Part shown: positions 23,938-37,108 of the stretch, in pieces
Layout of the letters: every line of letters starts with the position of its first letter
Numbering within the stretch: position 1 is the stretch's first letter
Origin: Lucifuga dentata
Taxonomy: Eukaryota > Chordata > Actinopteri > Ophidiiformes > Bythitidae
Direction of reading: 5' to 3'
Assembly (NCBI GenBank): GCA_014773175.1
Contig: VXCM01003330.1
Span: forward strand, 1-64,000
Length of the DNA stretch: 64,000 nucleotides
Notes under the pieces: generated by a model
Databases searched by the model: none
What the model saw: the letters and a program-made list of their open reading frames with translations, nothing else
Told to the model about the DNA's origin: nothing
Made by a program: the position numbers and the translations under genes

Positions 23938-24840
23938 TGGTTTATTTAATTGGATCCCCATTACTTGTTGCCTCAGCAACAACTATTCTTCAGTCAATCA
24001 AATCAACTCAATCAAACATAATAAAATCACACATTTAGGTTAAAAAGTTCAGTCACAGTATCAATCTACATTAACTAAAACTACATTAAATAGCATACAG
24101 AACACATAAAACAGCACAAATAATGAACTTACTGTACAGGACACAATCATCTCCTGAATTTATTCCTCTTCTGCCAACGAAGAGCAGACTTTAAGGCCAC
24201 AGCGAGCACAGGATTACACCTAAACAGTGGGGGGGAGAAAGTACTTTACCCTAAATAAGTTTTCAATTTCCTTTTAAAAATGAATTTATTTTGAACTTTT
24301 TAACATATGTAATGGTAAGTTATTCATTAAGTAATTGCTCTATATACAGTAGGAGAGTCTTCTTTCAAGCATTTGTTCTCAGTTGAGGAAAGTCAGTCTT
24401 ACCAGGCACAGCTTGTCTAGTTTTATAAGAGTGTTACAATGAATGTAACAGTGAAAAAACATTTTTGAATAAATACTTGGTACTTGGAATAATACCTGGT
24501 GGTTTATGAATGCATATTTCCCCCCAAAACCTTAAAATACTCCAAGTCAGCATCTTCTCTACCTTTAACCAAAACAGACTATTATGCCTTTTATCAACGT
24601 CTTGTCTACTTGAATGATTATACAAACTGTGCTGCTTGAGTCTGAATAACTTGAAGTTTGTTTAGATCCCTTTCTGTAGTACGAGAACAAGTTGCAGGGC
24701 AATAGTTGATATGCGACAAGACTAACAAATGCACGACCTTCTTAGTTGTATCAAAAGGTAAGAAGCAAACACACTTTCTGATGATAAAAATTTCTCAATA
24801 AAATATTAAAATTGTTGTATATTAGAATTATTCATCGCAC
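23938..24840 (-). mobile_element. Decayed LINE-like interspersed repeat (antisense)
   Basis: The start (TTAATTGGATCCCCATTA, then TTGCC/CAGCAACAACTATTCTT) and the later phrases around 24630-24740 (GTGCTGCTTGAGTCTGAATA, CAATAGTTGATATGCGACA) resemble a common teleost interspersed repeat that I recall as LINE-derived. Frames are broken throughout. The assignment is from memory and not certain. Confidence 0.45.
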
Positions 24841-26181
24841 ATCATATAAAGGGGCAAATTAGCTTACAAATTCAATAACTGTCACCTGGCAACACTGCAT
24901 CTGCCAAATGTGGAACTACTTTCAAAAGATGGAAAAGAAAGTCGGTTTTTATTAGTCCATGGAGCTATTTTAGAATAAACTATACTGGCTGTGTGCAGTG
25001 TAATGAAAGAATATTTCACTTCATGCTTTTATCCTTCATCTATTTTACATTAATTTTGCAAAGAATTATCTCTTTAATATCATACACAGGAGCCAAATTA
25101 TTATATTGGAGCACTAGCCTTGAATGTTGGACCATAGTGGACCAAAACTTTTTAACTTACAGCTGCTGAAAATGGGCAAAATCATCATCTTTTTCCAATA
25201 TTCCTCAGCTGAAGTGCTGCAGTAACTCAGCAATCACAGAGTGAGACACTCGAACAACAGCTGCATCTAGATTTATCATATTTGTGTGTATGTTTGTGTA
25301 TTATTCCTGCTGAGTTTTGTGTGCATGCTCACAGACAGGTTTGTCAGATAAAACAGGACCACCTTGACCGAGCGCTGACCTGATGTAGCCATAATCTTCT
25401 TTGCATTTTCCTGCATTGAATTCTGACCATTCGCCATCACATCCCATTGACCTGCTCTCCTCGCGAGCCATGCGTTCACCGCTCGCAGCTATTCATGCAG
25501 CTGTAAACACCAAACGCTCTGACACCGTAAAGCTATCAGGCAGAAATAAAGGTTTTAACTCTGGAGCCTCGCTGTTAATGCTACTGGCTGAGTCCTTAAT
25601 AGTGATAATGATGGTGCAAATAGAAAGAGAAGCGGCTGGTTGATGAAGTATTGACAGTGTGTAAATGTAGTCAGCCTTTGAGATCTTTCTGTGAGACGGT
25701 TTCTGAACCTCAGCGACAAATTGCTTTTGTTCCCTCGTGAACAGCTGAAGGTTTAAGGATGATCTGTTATTTCATTCTCTCAGACTCATTAAAAGTACTT
25801 ATTAACTCTGTCAAGGTCATGCTGGGTTTTTTGATCCTTTTTTTCTGTTAGTGAGCAAGATGTTTCAAAAACAACTCAGCAGATCTCAATGAAGTCTGAT
25901 GCAAATTTAGGCCGTGGACCAAAGAACGAGTTGTTAAATTTTGGTGTGGATGTTGCCGCCATATTGATATTTAGAAAACCCTTTGGTGATAATTCATAAA
26001 AAATTGTGCCAGGTTTTTTGTCGATAAGCAGATAGCAGCACATAACTATTTTTGCTCGTTCATCGTTGCTGGTCTCTTTAATTGTGCTAAAAAAAAAATT
26101 GTTACTATATTATTTCCTCATTTGCATGTTGAGCCTCATTTGCATGTCAAGTTCTTCATAAAACACATCATCACACAAATG

Positions 26182-26782
26182 TTAAAGGACTATACTGGTG
26201 ATCATGCATGTTTGAGCCCATTATATACAAACCTCATACAAGTTACGTTACTGGCAATTTCCAAAATATAAAATTGTGTTTTAGTTTTCCTGTTATTTTT
26301 TTTTTAAATCCCCTAATCTTTCAAAATCAAATGTTCAGATGATACATCCACCTTAAATTCAGCGTTTCGACTTCTAACACTTATGCCCAAGTGTAGAGGG
26401 TATAGCCGTTTTAATATCTTTGTAAAAGCCTTCTTCTGTCGGTCTATATTTCCTGGCGGAGATATACATTTTCTTCTATGCAGCTCCAAGTTGGATCTGT
26501 TAAATAAAGTTACTTAGACAAAAAAAAAAAAAAAAAAAAAAATCCTATAGACAGTGTTCGCTCCGATGAATTATGTTTCTCAAGCACGTTTCAAGTCTCT
26601 ACAAGATGATTTTAATAGCGTATTGAAATGGACTGAAACCAATGGCGGTCTGGAAGGTAGAAAAAAAACAATCTAAAACTTACCGCTAAAGTAGTATATT
26701 TTGGGAAATCGTTTTCAGTAACGTGTGTGCAGGTGGTATATATTGGGCTGAAACATACAAGATCACCAGTATGGTCGTTTAA
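26182..26782 (+). mobile_element. TTAA-flanked inverted-repeat element, copy 4 (forward, diverged subfamily)
   Basis: TTAAAGGACTATACTGGTG at the left, CACCAGTATGGTCGTTTAA at the right. The internal blocks are recognisable but clearly more diverged than in copies 1-3, with a phrase (GATCATGCATGTTTGAGCC) shared with the decayed copy at 60.6 kb. It contains an A-run at 26521-26542. Confidence 0.8.
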
Positions 26783-27761
26783 GACCTGTTTCAGTCTGAT
26801 GGTAAATTTTACCAGAATGAAATCTGCGTTAGATGGATTTTATTTTCTTAGATGTTTTAAATGAAATACACCTGTCTGTTCATTTTAAGTTCAATTTTAG
26901 TTTTGATCTGATCTCCTACATGTCACAGTGACACTCCTTAAAACAGCCTCTTCCTCAGGCTGAATATCTGCATCTCACACCTCCTCCCTTCTCTGCACCA
27001 GGACTCCTGGTAGTGTTTGGATGCCTTCTCCTTCACAAGCCTTTTTTTTTTTTTTTTTTTTTTTTGCAACATTCCACCATTTTTGAGAATCTATAGGACT
27101 TCTCATTACTTCTGATACCACAATGACGGTTTCTGCCATATTTTCCCAGATTTCTTCTCTTTTGTTTAAAAGTTACAGCATTTTTGGCAAACAATTTGGA
27201 ATTCTCTGTACCTCCACTCTTAAAATGTGGAACTCTAAAGCAGAGAATTGAGGTTTCCTTTGAGGATTTGACATGAAGCAGTAATTTGGTGTGGGTCTTT
27301 AATAGCTCATAGCTCATTAACGTGGCAATTTTAATTAGTTTTTACATACTGTACTTTAATACAGTGCGTTGCTAATGGGGTATGATAATATAGTGTGCTC
27401 ATTAAGCTTTATGAATGAGCTTCAGATAGCATGGCATGATTTAGTGTAATAATCTTTTGGCTCATAACTCCTAAGCATAAAATGACTTTTTTTTCCTGAC
27501 TCCTTAACTCAAATAAAAGATATAAATATAGATCAGAACTTTTTCTGGATGTAATGATCCACCAACAGTAGGTCAAACAGATAAGACATAGTTAAAGTAA
27601 AAATACTTAGTAACTTCCCAGTACTGCTAAGTGTAAGAAGATCACGTTTGTCATACCGTAAAAACTTTGTTTTTTTATTCATTGCTATACATTATATTGC
27701 ACAATATTAGATGATGGTCAGATTGAAAATCTTTAGTCATTTCTTTCAGGAAATCTTTTCC

Positions 27762-27794
<33 letters not shown>

Positions 27795-29469
27795 ATTTGC
27801 ATTTTGCCTCACTAATCCTGGACTGTTTAATGCTTATTATTTGTGTTCAGTCTTTTATGACACATTTTAGTGGTTTATAATGCATTTATATTAAATTATT
27901 CTGGTTTGTTCACACTACATATAAAGATGACAAATGATCAAAAAGGAGAAAAATGTAGGGCGTGAAACTCCTTCGTGGAGATGTTGCAGCCTTCATGATT
28001 CCTAATGAGTCATGAGTCAGCTTGTCAGTGTGTGTTTGCGCAAGTGGAAGAGAGAGAGAGAGGAGAAATAGCAGGACATGCCAAGTATCTTAAGCTCTCA
28101 CTGTATCTCGTTTCTTTGTCTTTGTCTTTTCACGCCATTCTTCACTTGTGCATTTACTTAATTTAGTTAAATAGATTATAAAGCAGTGAGTGTGAATGAA
28201 TATTTATGATAAGATGTCAGATGTCTCTCCCTACCTCCTTCCTCCCCTGCAGGTTTCTTTTTGATTTCTTTTTGTTCTTCTCGTCCTCCTTCATCAGCCT
28301 CTTTTGGTCTCATATTTCTCATCCGCGGTCATTCTACATTTCATCTTCATCATCCTCAACTTCTTTCTGATTGTGTTGCTGATATCCCCTTCTTCTGTCC
28401 TCATACTTATCTCTCTCTGAGTGGGTGGCTGTGAGTCTCAAGAGGTTCAAAGGAGATTTTAGTTGCGTTTAATGATGTGATCTTGTGAGATTTCTCATTA
28501 GAGAACATCAGAAGTCTCATCATTGTGACCCACACGTTCTCTGTTGTTTCCAGTATTTCTTAAGATGCCTATAGGTAGATTACATTACATCAAAGAGAAA
28601 GATCTTTAAGAGCATACAGGGTGCAGACAGGCTGAATATTTGTTTAAAACAATACATACCCAGTTTCTCTGTGTAATACACTCCATCAGACTGGGTTTGC
28701 TACTTTTTTTTTTTTTTTTTTNTTTTTTTTTTTTTTTTTCAAGATTGAATCTACAAACTTTCTTGCCCTTGTCGTTTTTCTTTGGTAAACATTTTTTTCA
28801 CCACATTGGTATTTGTCCTCTTGTAAACTCTGTAGTGTGAATTCTTGCCCAGCTCTCATTATAAAAGTTTGGTGTTCAGATAACTCTGTACTCGGCTTTA
28901 GAAACTTGTCTTCAGTAGCTTTATTTTATATAGGGCAGTACTGAGGGTTTGGCTATGGCAAGTGATTGTTTTTGTATACTTTTTATTTCTATTTATTCAT
29001 TTTTGATTAATCCAGTCTTTGTTTCTATAGTTTATAAAATAAAGACAAATGGCCTCCACAAGTTTAAATTTCCCTATTTTATCTGAAAAAGTTATTTCAT
29101 TTACAATGAACATGAAACAAAAGCAGAAAATCCTTACAGTGGAGAAGCTGAATGTCTGAGATTGTTAACCTGATAAATAACTTACATGATTAATAAGATC
29201 ATTTAGTGATTAATTTTCCCTGTCAAGTCAAGTGACTAATTGATTAATTATCTAATCATTTCGGCACCTTTAAGTGTTTGTATCTAAGAGAATGATGGAT
29301 GGTGAAGAGATTGCACTTTAGTGTCCACTGATCATTTAAACTTGGTTGTGAAATGAGAAAGTATTGTTCCTGATCCTCATATTTGGCTCGATTGGATTGA
29401 AATTGCAGAGGGACTTTCATGGCAGAATAAAAGGATCAAAAAATCAATAGAAACCTCCCAAACCTCTCC

Positions 29470-29505
<36 letters not shown>

Positions 29506-29557
29506 GTCATCTTCTTCTTCTTCTTCTTCTTCTTCTTCTTCTTCTTCTTCTTCTTCT
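29470..29557 (+). repeat. Adjoining (TCA)n and (TTC)n trinucleotide repeats
   Basis: TCA units to about 29510 pass directly into TTC units to about 29557. On the reverse strand they make an open frame of acidic runs that is not a gene. Confidence 0.95.
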
Positions 29558-29814
29558 AACAGTTCATCTGCATGAACAGCATGCTTTACACACGTTTGTA
29601 TGAAAATATGATTCTCTGTGGTGCTATTGTTATCTTGGAGGCTCCTACTTAGCCTGAAGTGCATATTTGGCAATATATTTGGAAAACAGGAAAATCTGGA
29701 AAACTGCTGTGAAATCTGGTCTGGTTGGAGTCCAGCGTTTGATACTCCAAAGATAGATTTGAGGTGGAGGATCACTTTTATGAATGACTGACAGCTCTCT
29801 GCCCTCCTGTCCAG

Positions 29815-29961
29815 CCTGCCGGGCCTCCTGTACCTCCTGCACCGGCATTTGGGACTGTCAGACCTGCGGATCCCAGCGTCCCCTGCTGAGCGCTGACAGC
29901 AGGGATTGCCTGGCTTCCTGCCCGCCTGGGTCCTACCAGCACGACCGCAAACACTGCCACC
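29815..29961 (+). CDS. fras1: fras1 exon: furin-like repeat 2
   Basis: Internal exon of 147 bp, phase 1-1. It encodes CRASCTSC, WDCQTC, DCLASC and KHC, eight cysteines. It is short between the third and fourth cysteines (TGIWD), as in FU2 of mammalian FRAS1. The first two bases complete an Ala codon with the G left by the previous exon; the last base C joins GC of the next exon to give Arg. The donor is a consensus gtgagt. A long antisense open frame covers this exon but is a shadow caused by the nearby trinucleotide repeats and the high GC of the exon. Confidence 0.95.
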
Positions 29962-31365
29962 GTGAGTACAAAAGGACTTCAGGGGGACAAAACCTGCCCG
30001 TGAGGCCAAAAATGTATTTTTAATCCAACTTCACCCAGCAACAATGATCACAAACTCAGCAAGTACCACTGGTAAAGAGGAAATTCTGGCAAAACCTCAG
30101 TGTCTATCAAAAGTAAAGCGGAAATATCCTGCTTTGTTTTTAGAGTGTAATATTACTCATACACCCATGTGAACCCACAGTTCTCCTCTTTCCTCCTTAC
30201 TATCCTTTCCTTTTTCTCATGCGGTCGTGTTTTTCTTGTCCCTCCTCACCACTCCTCTTCTTATATTCAGAATATTTCTTCACCTGTTTAAATCCTGATA
30301 TCTCTATGCTGACTAGTTTTCAGTGTCACCTCTTAGCATTTGGGCCAATAGTGCATCCACAGCTCAGCAGACACGGAGTATAAAACTGGGACTCAGTGAC
30401 AGTGTTTTAGATGCCTTATATAAACTGTCTATGACTTCCTTACCACAGACTGGCTATTAGATTACCTTTGAGTTGATGTTTGGACTAAATATTTTATTAA
30501 ATGATAGCGGGGAGCTCTCTCTAGGGTCAAAGTATCATTGCTTCATTGCCAAATGAAGTCCTAATAAAAAAATTAAAAAAAACAGACAGTGTTTGGAGGC
30601 ATGGCAGTGAGCAGAAGTGTACATATACGGTACACATATAGCTTTACTATTCCATACTAGACTCTAGCTGAAGCTCCCAGAGGGAATAGTTTGGAAAAGT
30701 TAAGTTTTGCTGCAAGTTTTTATGTTAAAGAACAAGTTTGTATTTTTTTGTTTCTGCAAAAAATATAAAAAATACTCTCCACACAGTCAGCGTAGTTGGA
30801 GCTATAAGCTCATTGTACTATTTTTAAAAGAAAAGTATGAATACCAATATGCTCTTGAGAATAGATTTGAAAAATAAATTGAAATTGACTGGAGAGTTGT
30901 GTTGATAATCCATCTAGATAAATACGGAACCTTAACTTTGTTTTCTCAGAGTTTTAAGGTGCATGAACTCACTGTGCTCAAGCACTATTTTATATGCGTT
31001 CTGCTGCATGATGCTGCGCTCTACTTCCTGTCAATCACTTGGCGCCCACAGGAAGAAACATGGAAGTCACCCATCAGGAAATCATCTCTCAAAAACTAAA
31101 GGCTGCATTGTTACACACAGTTTTCTATTCAGTGTGTCTTTGCTGGGACAGCATTTGATTTCAAGCTACATTTGAAGTTCTTTGATTAAGTGGAGGTTTA
31201 AAAGAAATTGTACAGACATTTATTGCAGGATGACTGGATATTCGAACACGTCAAGGAGTAGAATTTGACTTTTAGCTACTTCTACAGTGTCGAAAGAGCT
31301 AATACATAGTGACTGTTTTCAGTTTGTCTACCAACACTTTTGCGGTTGTTTTCTTCCTATAAAGT

Positions 31366-31400
31366 ATGTGTGTGTGTGTGTGCGTGCGCGTGCGTGTGTG
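31366..31400 (+). repeat. (TG)n repeat with CG interruptions
   Basis: TG repeat with GCGTGCGCGTGCG in the middle, an alternating purine-pyrimidine stretch. Confidence 0.9.
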
Positions 31401-32208
31401 TTCTAGCAGCTTTTACAGCATTAGGAAAGCTAAGAGAAGTGAGTAATACATTTCCACAAAGCTGACTGTTGCTTGTTTGCACATTGATATTCATAGAGAG
31501 GAAATAATAGCTTGTCTTTCTGCTGGTGAACAAAATGTCACTCATTTCAGCAACAGATTGTTTATGCCTTAAATGACTTATAATCACATTTTGTGTAGAT
31601 TGAAAGACTTTAAAGAGTAAACCACTGGAGTAGTAAACCAGTCGTAGATATACGTCAGAGCACTGTAACTCTAAATGACATGATGTAGAATAATAACCAA
31701 CAAAAAGCCTGACATGGTAAAGAGGATGGAGGCGGGATGTGAGATAAAATCATGATTTCTTCAGCAACTCCCACTGTGTACCGTGCTAAAGCACTGTGAA
31801 AAAAAATCATTTTCCTACAAAAGAGGTAAAATGTTATGTAATCTAGTGATATTATCTAAAAATGGAAACATTAAAAATGATAGTTACAGTTTTTGAAACC
31901 AGCATAAAAATCAGAAAGAAATGATAACCAAGCACTTTTTGACCTTAAAACTTGCAAAACAGTAGTGAGACTTTAGAAACTTTAGCTACTTCGAGGAATT
32001 AATGTCTTAAAACATGTCTTAAAACATAACTTTAAATTTAAAATTGCTGCGAACCTGTTAGAGCAAACAATGCCTCAAATGGTGTCATGTTCGAAGTAAT
32101 GTTTGCTAGTTACAGTGAAAATTCAAAGGTATCAATCGCAAAATGATCACACTGTTCAAGTTTAGAATTAACATGCATCTTCTTGATTGCGCTGCAGATT
32201 CTTCTGTG

Positions 32209-32339
32209 CTTTTTTTTTTGGTTTTTTTTGTGCCAGTGTCTTCTGTCAAGACACTGGCACTCATTTCTGATAANCTTTTTTTTTTGGTTTTTTTTGTGCC
32301 AGTGTCTTCTGTCAAGACACTGGCACTCATTTCTGATAA
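32209..32339 (+). other. N-separated exact duplicate (65 bp), assembly artefact
   Basis: 32209-32273 equals 32275-32339, N at 32274. Each unit holds a perfect 13-bp hairpin (GTGCCAGTGTCTT, loop CTGTC). Confidence 0.85.
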
Positions 32340-33638
32340 ATTCCTGAAACATGTTGATTTGTACTGAATAAAATCTCATTGCAGCAGCAGATTTTTTTTT
32401 CACTTGTTTTAAGAAAATAAGAATTTCATTGCTCAGTAACAAATGAAATGACTTGATGAAAATGACAGGTTTATTACGAGTGGTCTGATTCTGGAAATTA
32501 GATATAATCCATTTAACAGATGTTTGGGATTTTAATATGTCAACCCTGCAATCTATTTTTCAGATTTGTTTCTAGTTAGATACAGACTAAAGACTTACAA
32601 TCTAATTTATGAGGTGCTTGGTAAGATTTTTGCGCTCGGAACAGAAAAAAAAAAGATTCATGATAAAACAAGACTTCTCGATCTTGAGATTGTCTTGAAT
32701 TCCCTTTTTTTTTTCCCCAGTTTGCAGGATAAAGAAACAACAAGGAGCCCTCTACATTGAATGTTACTCATCCAATCTACCTCAAAGGTCTCCCAATACT
32801 CCAAAGCCCAAGCCAATAAATAGCACTGTGGCTTAGCGAGCAAAACCCAGACAGGCATGCTAATGTACTCCTCATTGCCCAGAGCTTGCATCGAGTGGGA
32901 CGACCTGCTGTGACCCCTGGGGATGACGGGTAGAAATGGAAAAAGAGAGAAGGNGGGGGGGGGGGGAGGAGAGAGAAGAGATAGACCACAATGTGATTAT
33001 AGCTCAGCCAGTTCAATTTCACACCTTAATGAATATTGTCAGGACGAGTGGAATCCCAGATCTTCCAGTGCATAAACTCATTTAACTTCCTCAAACAGGA
33101 AATGCTGTAGAATGATAGACGTTGTAGAAAACAGGACTGAATTGTGTATCAATTAAGCTGCAACACCAATTACAGTGGATGCAGTATAATCAGGCACATT
33201 ATCTCTGCCATATCAGGCTGCGTAAACTGTTTCACTGTTTGACAGAAGCTGAAAACTAACAACATTTGCCGAGTCCATCTGGTAAATAGCCAGTTGCTGG
33301 TTTCTAAGTTTTGTTTTTATCCCAAAACTCTGATATTTTAATCAATATTTATTTTGAAGTTTATAAAAGAAAAGGTAAAATCACATTTAAAAAATAAATA
33401 ATACAACAAACTGGATAAAAATCGGATTATTAAAAAAAAAACTATTTATAAAACACGAGTTTTTTTTTACTTTCAGTACATTTACGTGAACAGTTTACTG
33501 TAATGTGATAATAATGGACAGGATTCTGTCGTTTCCTGGTTATACATGACTTCTTGATTAATTGTCTGCTTACATGGCAAAGTTCACCTGATGATGAAAC
33601 GTAAGCTGAGGTTGCTTGGTTGCTTATGGTGGTTGTAA

Positions 33639-33639
<1 letters not shown>

Positions 33640-33689
<50 letters not shown>
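33640..33689 (+). repeat. (ATG)n trinucleotide repeat
   Basis: About sixteen ATG/GAT units, followed by a degenerate unit. Confidence 0.95.
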
Positions 33690-33690
<1 letters not shown>

Positions 33691-33848
33691 GATGATGGCT
33701 CATTTACAAGCTTACATGGATCAATTTGTATCACATAGTCTAAGTCTGTGACTCATAGTACACGCATAGTTCAATCTAATTATGGTAACAAAAATTAATT
33801 AACTTTCCTGATCTGAGTAGAAACTGAGTTTTAAAGTGCCTGTGTACA

Positions 33849-34202
33849 TACAGTGGGGTCCAAAAGTCTGAGACTACTGTGAAAGTGCTTCAGTTTTGCT
33901 TTCTTTTTGAATTTAATATAATATTTTTCTTAGTATTGTTAAGGTGATAATATAACCTTAACAATCTGAGTGAAAAGTTGAATCTTTGAAAAATGTCCAT
34001 GTATGTCAGAATATCTTAGTATTTGGTACGCCCCCCCTTTTGCTTTAATGACAGCATCACTCCAGCTGGCATGGACTCCACAGGTTTGTAAAAACCTGAT
34101 GAGCCAAGTTATCCAGCATGATCTGACAATGTTCCAAAGACTTTCTGATTATTTCCACATTTACATGGAAAACATGACAGATTTTCAATGTGGCCCCACT
34201 GT
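33849..34202. mobile_element. Tc1-like non-autonomous element (deletion derivative)
   Basis: The left end TACAGTGGGGTCCAAAAGTC and the right end, whose reverse complement begins CAGTGGGGCCACATTGAAAA, are inverted copies, the right one lacking about 12 bases. CAGTGGGG-type termini beside TA are usual for Tc1/mariner elements of fish. The interior has no intact frame. Confidence 0.6.
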
Positions 34203-34600
34203 TTTACATTGTTTGTGCTGTCTTTTTCTTTACTTGGTATTAGTGGAAGGCTATTCTGAGTCATCCTCACTGCTAAAGGGCCTCGACCAAAGACAGGGAC
34301 AATTTAAACTGTACTAAACATTGTTTTCCCATTGACAGAAACACAACTTATAGTCACTTTTAGCTGATGTGCTCCTTTAAAAAAAATCTTTAGTCAAAAA
34401 AAAAAAAGTTTCACACATCAAAACACTCTGCTGGCACAGAGAGTGGCAATCAACCATTCTCACAGAGTGGACCAATCAAGCATACAATATGAAAAACAGA
34501 GTTTGGTGAAAAGAAAAAAAACCTACATCACATATTTGTAAGAAATTTGGTTTTAAAAAAAAATTGCATGAATTTTGATTTTAAAGTGGATGGGGAGAGT

Positions 34601-34601
34601 T

Positions 34602-34647
<46 letters not shown>
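34601..34647 (+). repeat. (TTTC)n tetranucleotide repeat
   Basis: About twelve TTTC units just upstream of transposon copy 5. Confidence 0.95.
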
Positions 34648-34648
<1 letters not shown>

Positions 34649-34691
34649 CTCCACCACATTCTTCATTCCAGCAGAAACTCATCTTTGTGTA

Positions 34692-35377
34692 TTAAAGGAC
34701 CATGCCAGCCATTTTGCATGTTTGAGCCTAATATATTCAATTTTCACACATGTAACGTTACTGACAATCATTTCCCAAAGCATACTACTGAAATACTACT
34801 ACTGGTGAATTACAAATGTTTTTCCTACCTTCCAGACCACCATTGGTTTCAATTAATTCTTTTACGCTATTAAAATCAACTTGTTGATACTTGAAACATT
34901 CTTGGGATAGGCAATCCATCATCACGAACAAGNGCTATTAAAATCAACTTGTTGATACTTGAAACATTCTTGGGATAGGCAATCCATCATCACGAACAAG
35001 ACATGGTTTTTTCGAAGGTTTTTTCAAAGGTTTTTTCAAGGTTTTTTCGAAGTTTCGTAATTTTAGCATTTTAGCGCAATAAAAAGCGCGGAGTGAATGT
35101 ATGTCTCCACCAGGGAATATAGTCCCAAAAGAAGACCTGCATTTATCAAAAAATTTGAACAACCGTGACTTCATAATTTTGCGTAACTATTAGCAGGCGA
35201 AACATGGATTTTTAAGGTGGGTGTATCACTTGAATATTTGATTTTGAAAGATTAAGAGATTTTACAAAACATCAGGAAAGCTGAAATACGTTTTATCTTT
35301 TGGGAAATGATTGTCAGTAACGTGAAAATTGAATATATTAGGCTCAAACATGCAAAATGGGTGGTATGGTCCTTTAA
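34692..35377 (-). mobile_element. TTAA-flanked inverted-repeat element, copy 5 (reverse)
   Basis: TTAAAGGACCATGCC at the left and GGTATGGTCCTTTAA at the right. Internal blocks are reversed and close to copy 3. It contains a 67-bp N-separated duplicate (34866-35000) and a local GGTTTTTTC/AAGG repeat at about 35006-35050. Confidence 0.85.
34866..35000 (+). other. N-separated exact duplicate (67 bp), assembly artefact
   Basis: 34866-34932 equals 34934-35000, N at 34933, within transposon copy 5. Confidence 0.85.
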
Positions 35378-37108
35378 TCTATCACCTGTCCTGTTTTTTA
35401 TGCTGTATGCATTTATAGCGACTGTTACAAACCCACTGTAGAAACTGACTTCATGCATTTCTATGCTGTTTACACTGCTGGCTGCCATTTTATTGTATTC
35501 CCTCCTCACACGATAATCCAGAATCTACAATGTATTAACGCTGCAGAAATTCATTCTGGACTGCCGCGCAGTCAAAGCACATTAATAAAGTGGCAGCCAT
35601 TGTGCGAGCCCCCGACACACATTTAATCTGCATCTATCCAAACACAGTGCTGTTGAAGTCAAATTCACATAATAATACAGGCCCCCTAGTGAGTCTTAGC
35701 CAACAGTGACTTTTCACCTCCTCGTGGCTTAAACGAGAGCAAAGCCCCTTTATTTTTTCCCAGCAGTTTCTCCTGGGATGGAGCAGAAAAGAGCAGCAGT
35801 GGAAAAGTGCAACTTGTGCACTCAGTGTGAGTGTAAATCTGAGGGTGCTTGGGTCCAGAGCTGTTAGGTGCATTTAGCCTGCATGAACTTTCACTAATGG
35901 GGAAAGAAGAAAGGAAGGAATAAAGGAGGAGTAGAAGAGGAGACACAGGAGATGAGAGTTGACAGCGTTAATGAGTGTGTGAGGTGTTTGCGAGGAGACA
36001 CCGGATTGTAGGATTTCTTGGCAGAGGACCAGGACCACCCAGAGCCTGCTATACCTCCCTGAAAACCTCACTGGGGGCTTGTAGATGCCTCTGGCATGAC
36101 TGAAGGCTTTTGTTGTGTGTGTGTGTGCGCGCACATGTGCGTGTGTGTAAATCACAAGGGGCTCTTCTTTTGTAGTATATCTTTAATCCTTTACTGTCTC
36201 CTCTTCTTTCTCCTCTCTCACATACTTGCACTATAATAAAAGATTTCTAATTTAAAAAATGATAAAAGCATCAAATTCTAGCCACAATGAAGCACCATCT
36301 GAGCTTCAAACTAACTATAAAGAATTTGATTTCAGCTTGTTTCCCCTTCATGTACAGTAAAAATAGAAATTCAACTTGAAAAGCGCTTGAAAATAGATAT
36401 CTTTTAATTCAGCTGATTTTTCTCCTTTCTCCCAATAATGTTAACAACAAACCAGCGTACTCTGAGTATGAAGGACCACCGAAAATGTTTCAAATGTCAT
36501 CCAAGCGTGGAAGAATTTTCTAGAATTAAGTGCCAGTTTTCTAGATTCTGGTGCAGTTACATTCTGTTTTAAGAAAACCAGACTTTCAGGCTTTAATAGC
36601 AGACAAAATAAGAATTCTTACAATCTCTCTGATCTTGAAATAAGTAGAATCAACTTGTTTTCTCATGACAGATATCTGGGATTGATTTAACCATCCAGTT
36701 CACTATTGAGTCTTGTTTCTCATCAGGAACCTAAAAAAAAAAAAAAAAAAAAAACTCAGTCAGACAATAAGCCAAGGCTTGTTCTTTCAAAGACTTGAGG
36801 GCACATTGTGCTTAATGTGATTATTTATGTAGTGTGAGAACGAATAAGATTTCATTTGGTGGTTGTAATGCTTTATAGCATACTGCGTTTTTATGTGCCC
36901 TGACATCACAATAGCTGATGATGCATTTCTTATGAGAGCAAGAAAAGCTTTTGAATGAGCCGTTTACTGTTTTATGTCTGAACCAGAAAACCTTTTGGAA
37001 TTCATGCCTGTTTTTATTAGATTTGATCTGCATTTCCAAATCACGCCATTGCTCAAAATTCGCAGGAGACTTATGAGGGTCAGGAGACCTAAAAGAGATT
37101 TGACCGAG

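Larger units (their letters stand above)
22669..29814 (+). other. fras1 intron between FU1 and FU2
   Basis: Intron of 7146 bp, donor gtaaga, acceptor tgtccag. It contains a decayed LINE-like block at about 23938-24840, a diverged transposon copy at 26182-26782, poly-T runs at about 27042-27065, 27764-27792 and 28704-28739, and an adjoining TCA/TTC trinucleotide tract at 29470-29557. No other gene is seen. Confidence 0.82.

Noticed and set aside
29377..30009. Antisense open frame of 210 codons with long Glu and Asp runs
   Set aside because: It is produced by the TCA/TTC repeats and by the reverse strand of the FU2 exon; no domain, no splice logic, and the + strand exon explains the GC-rich part.
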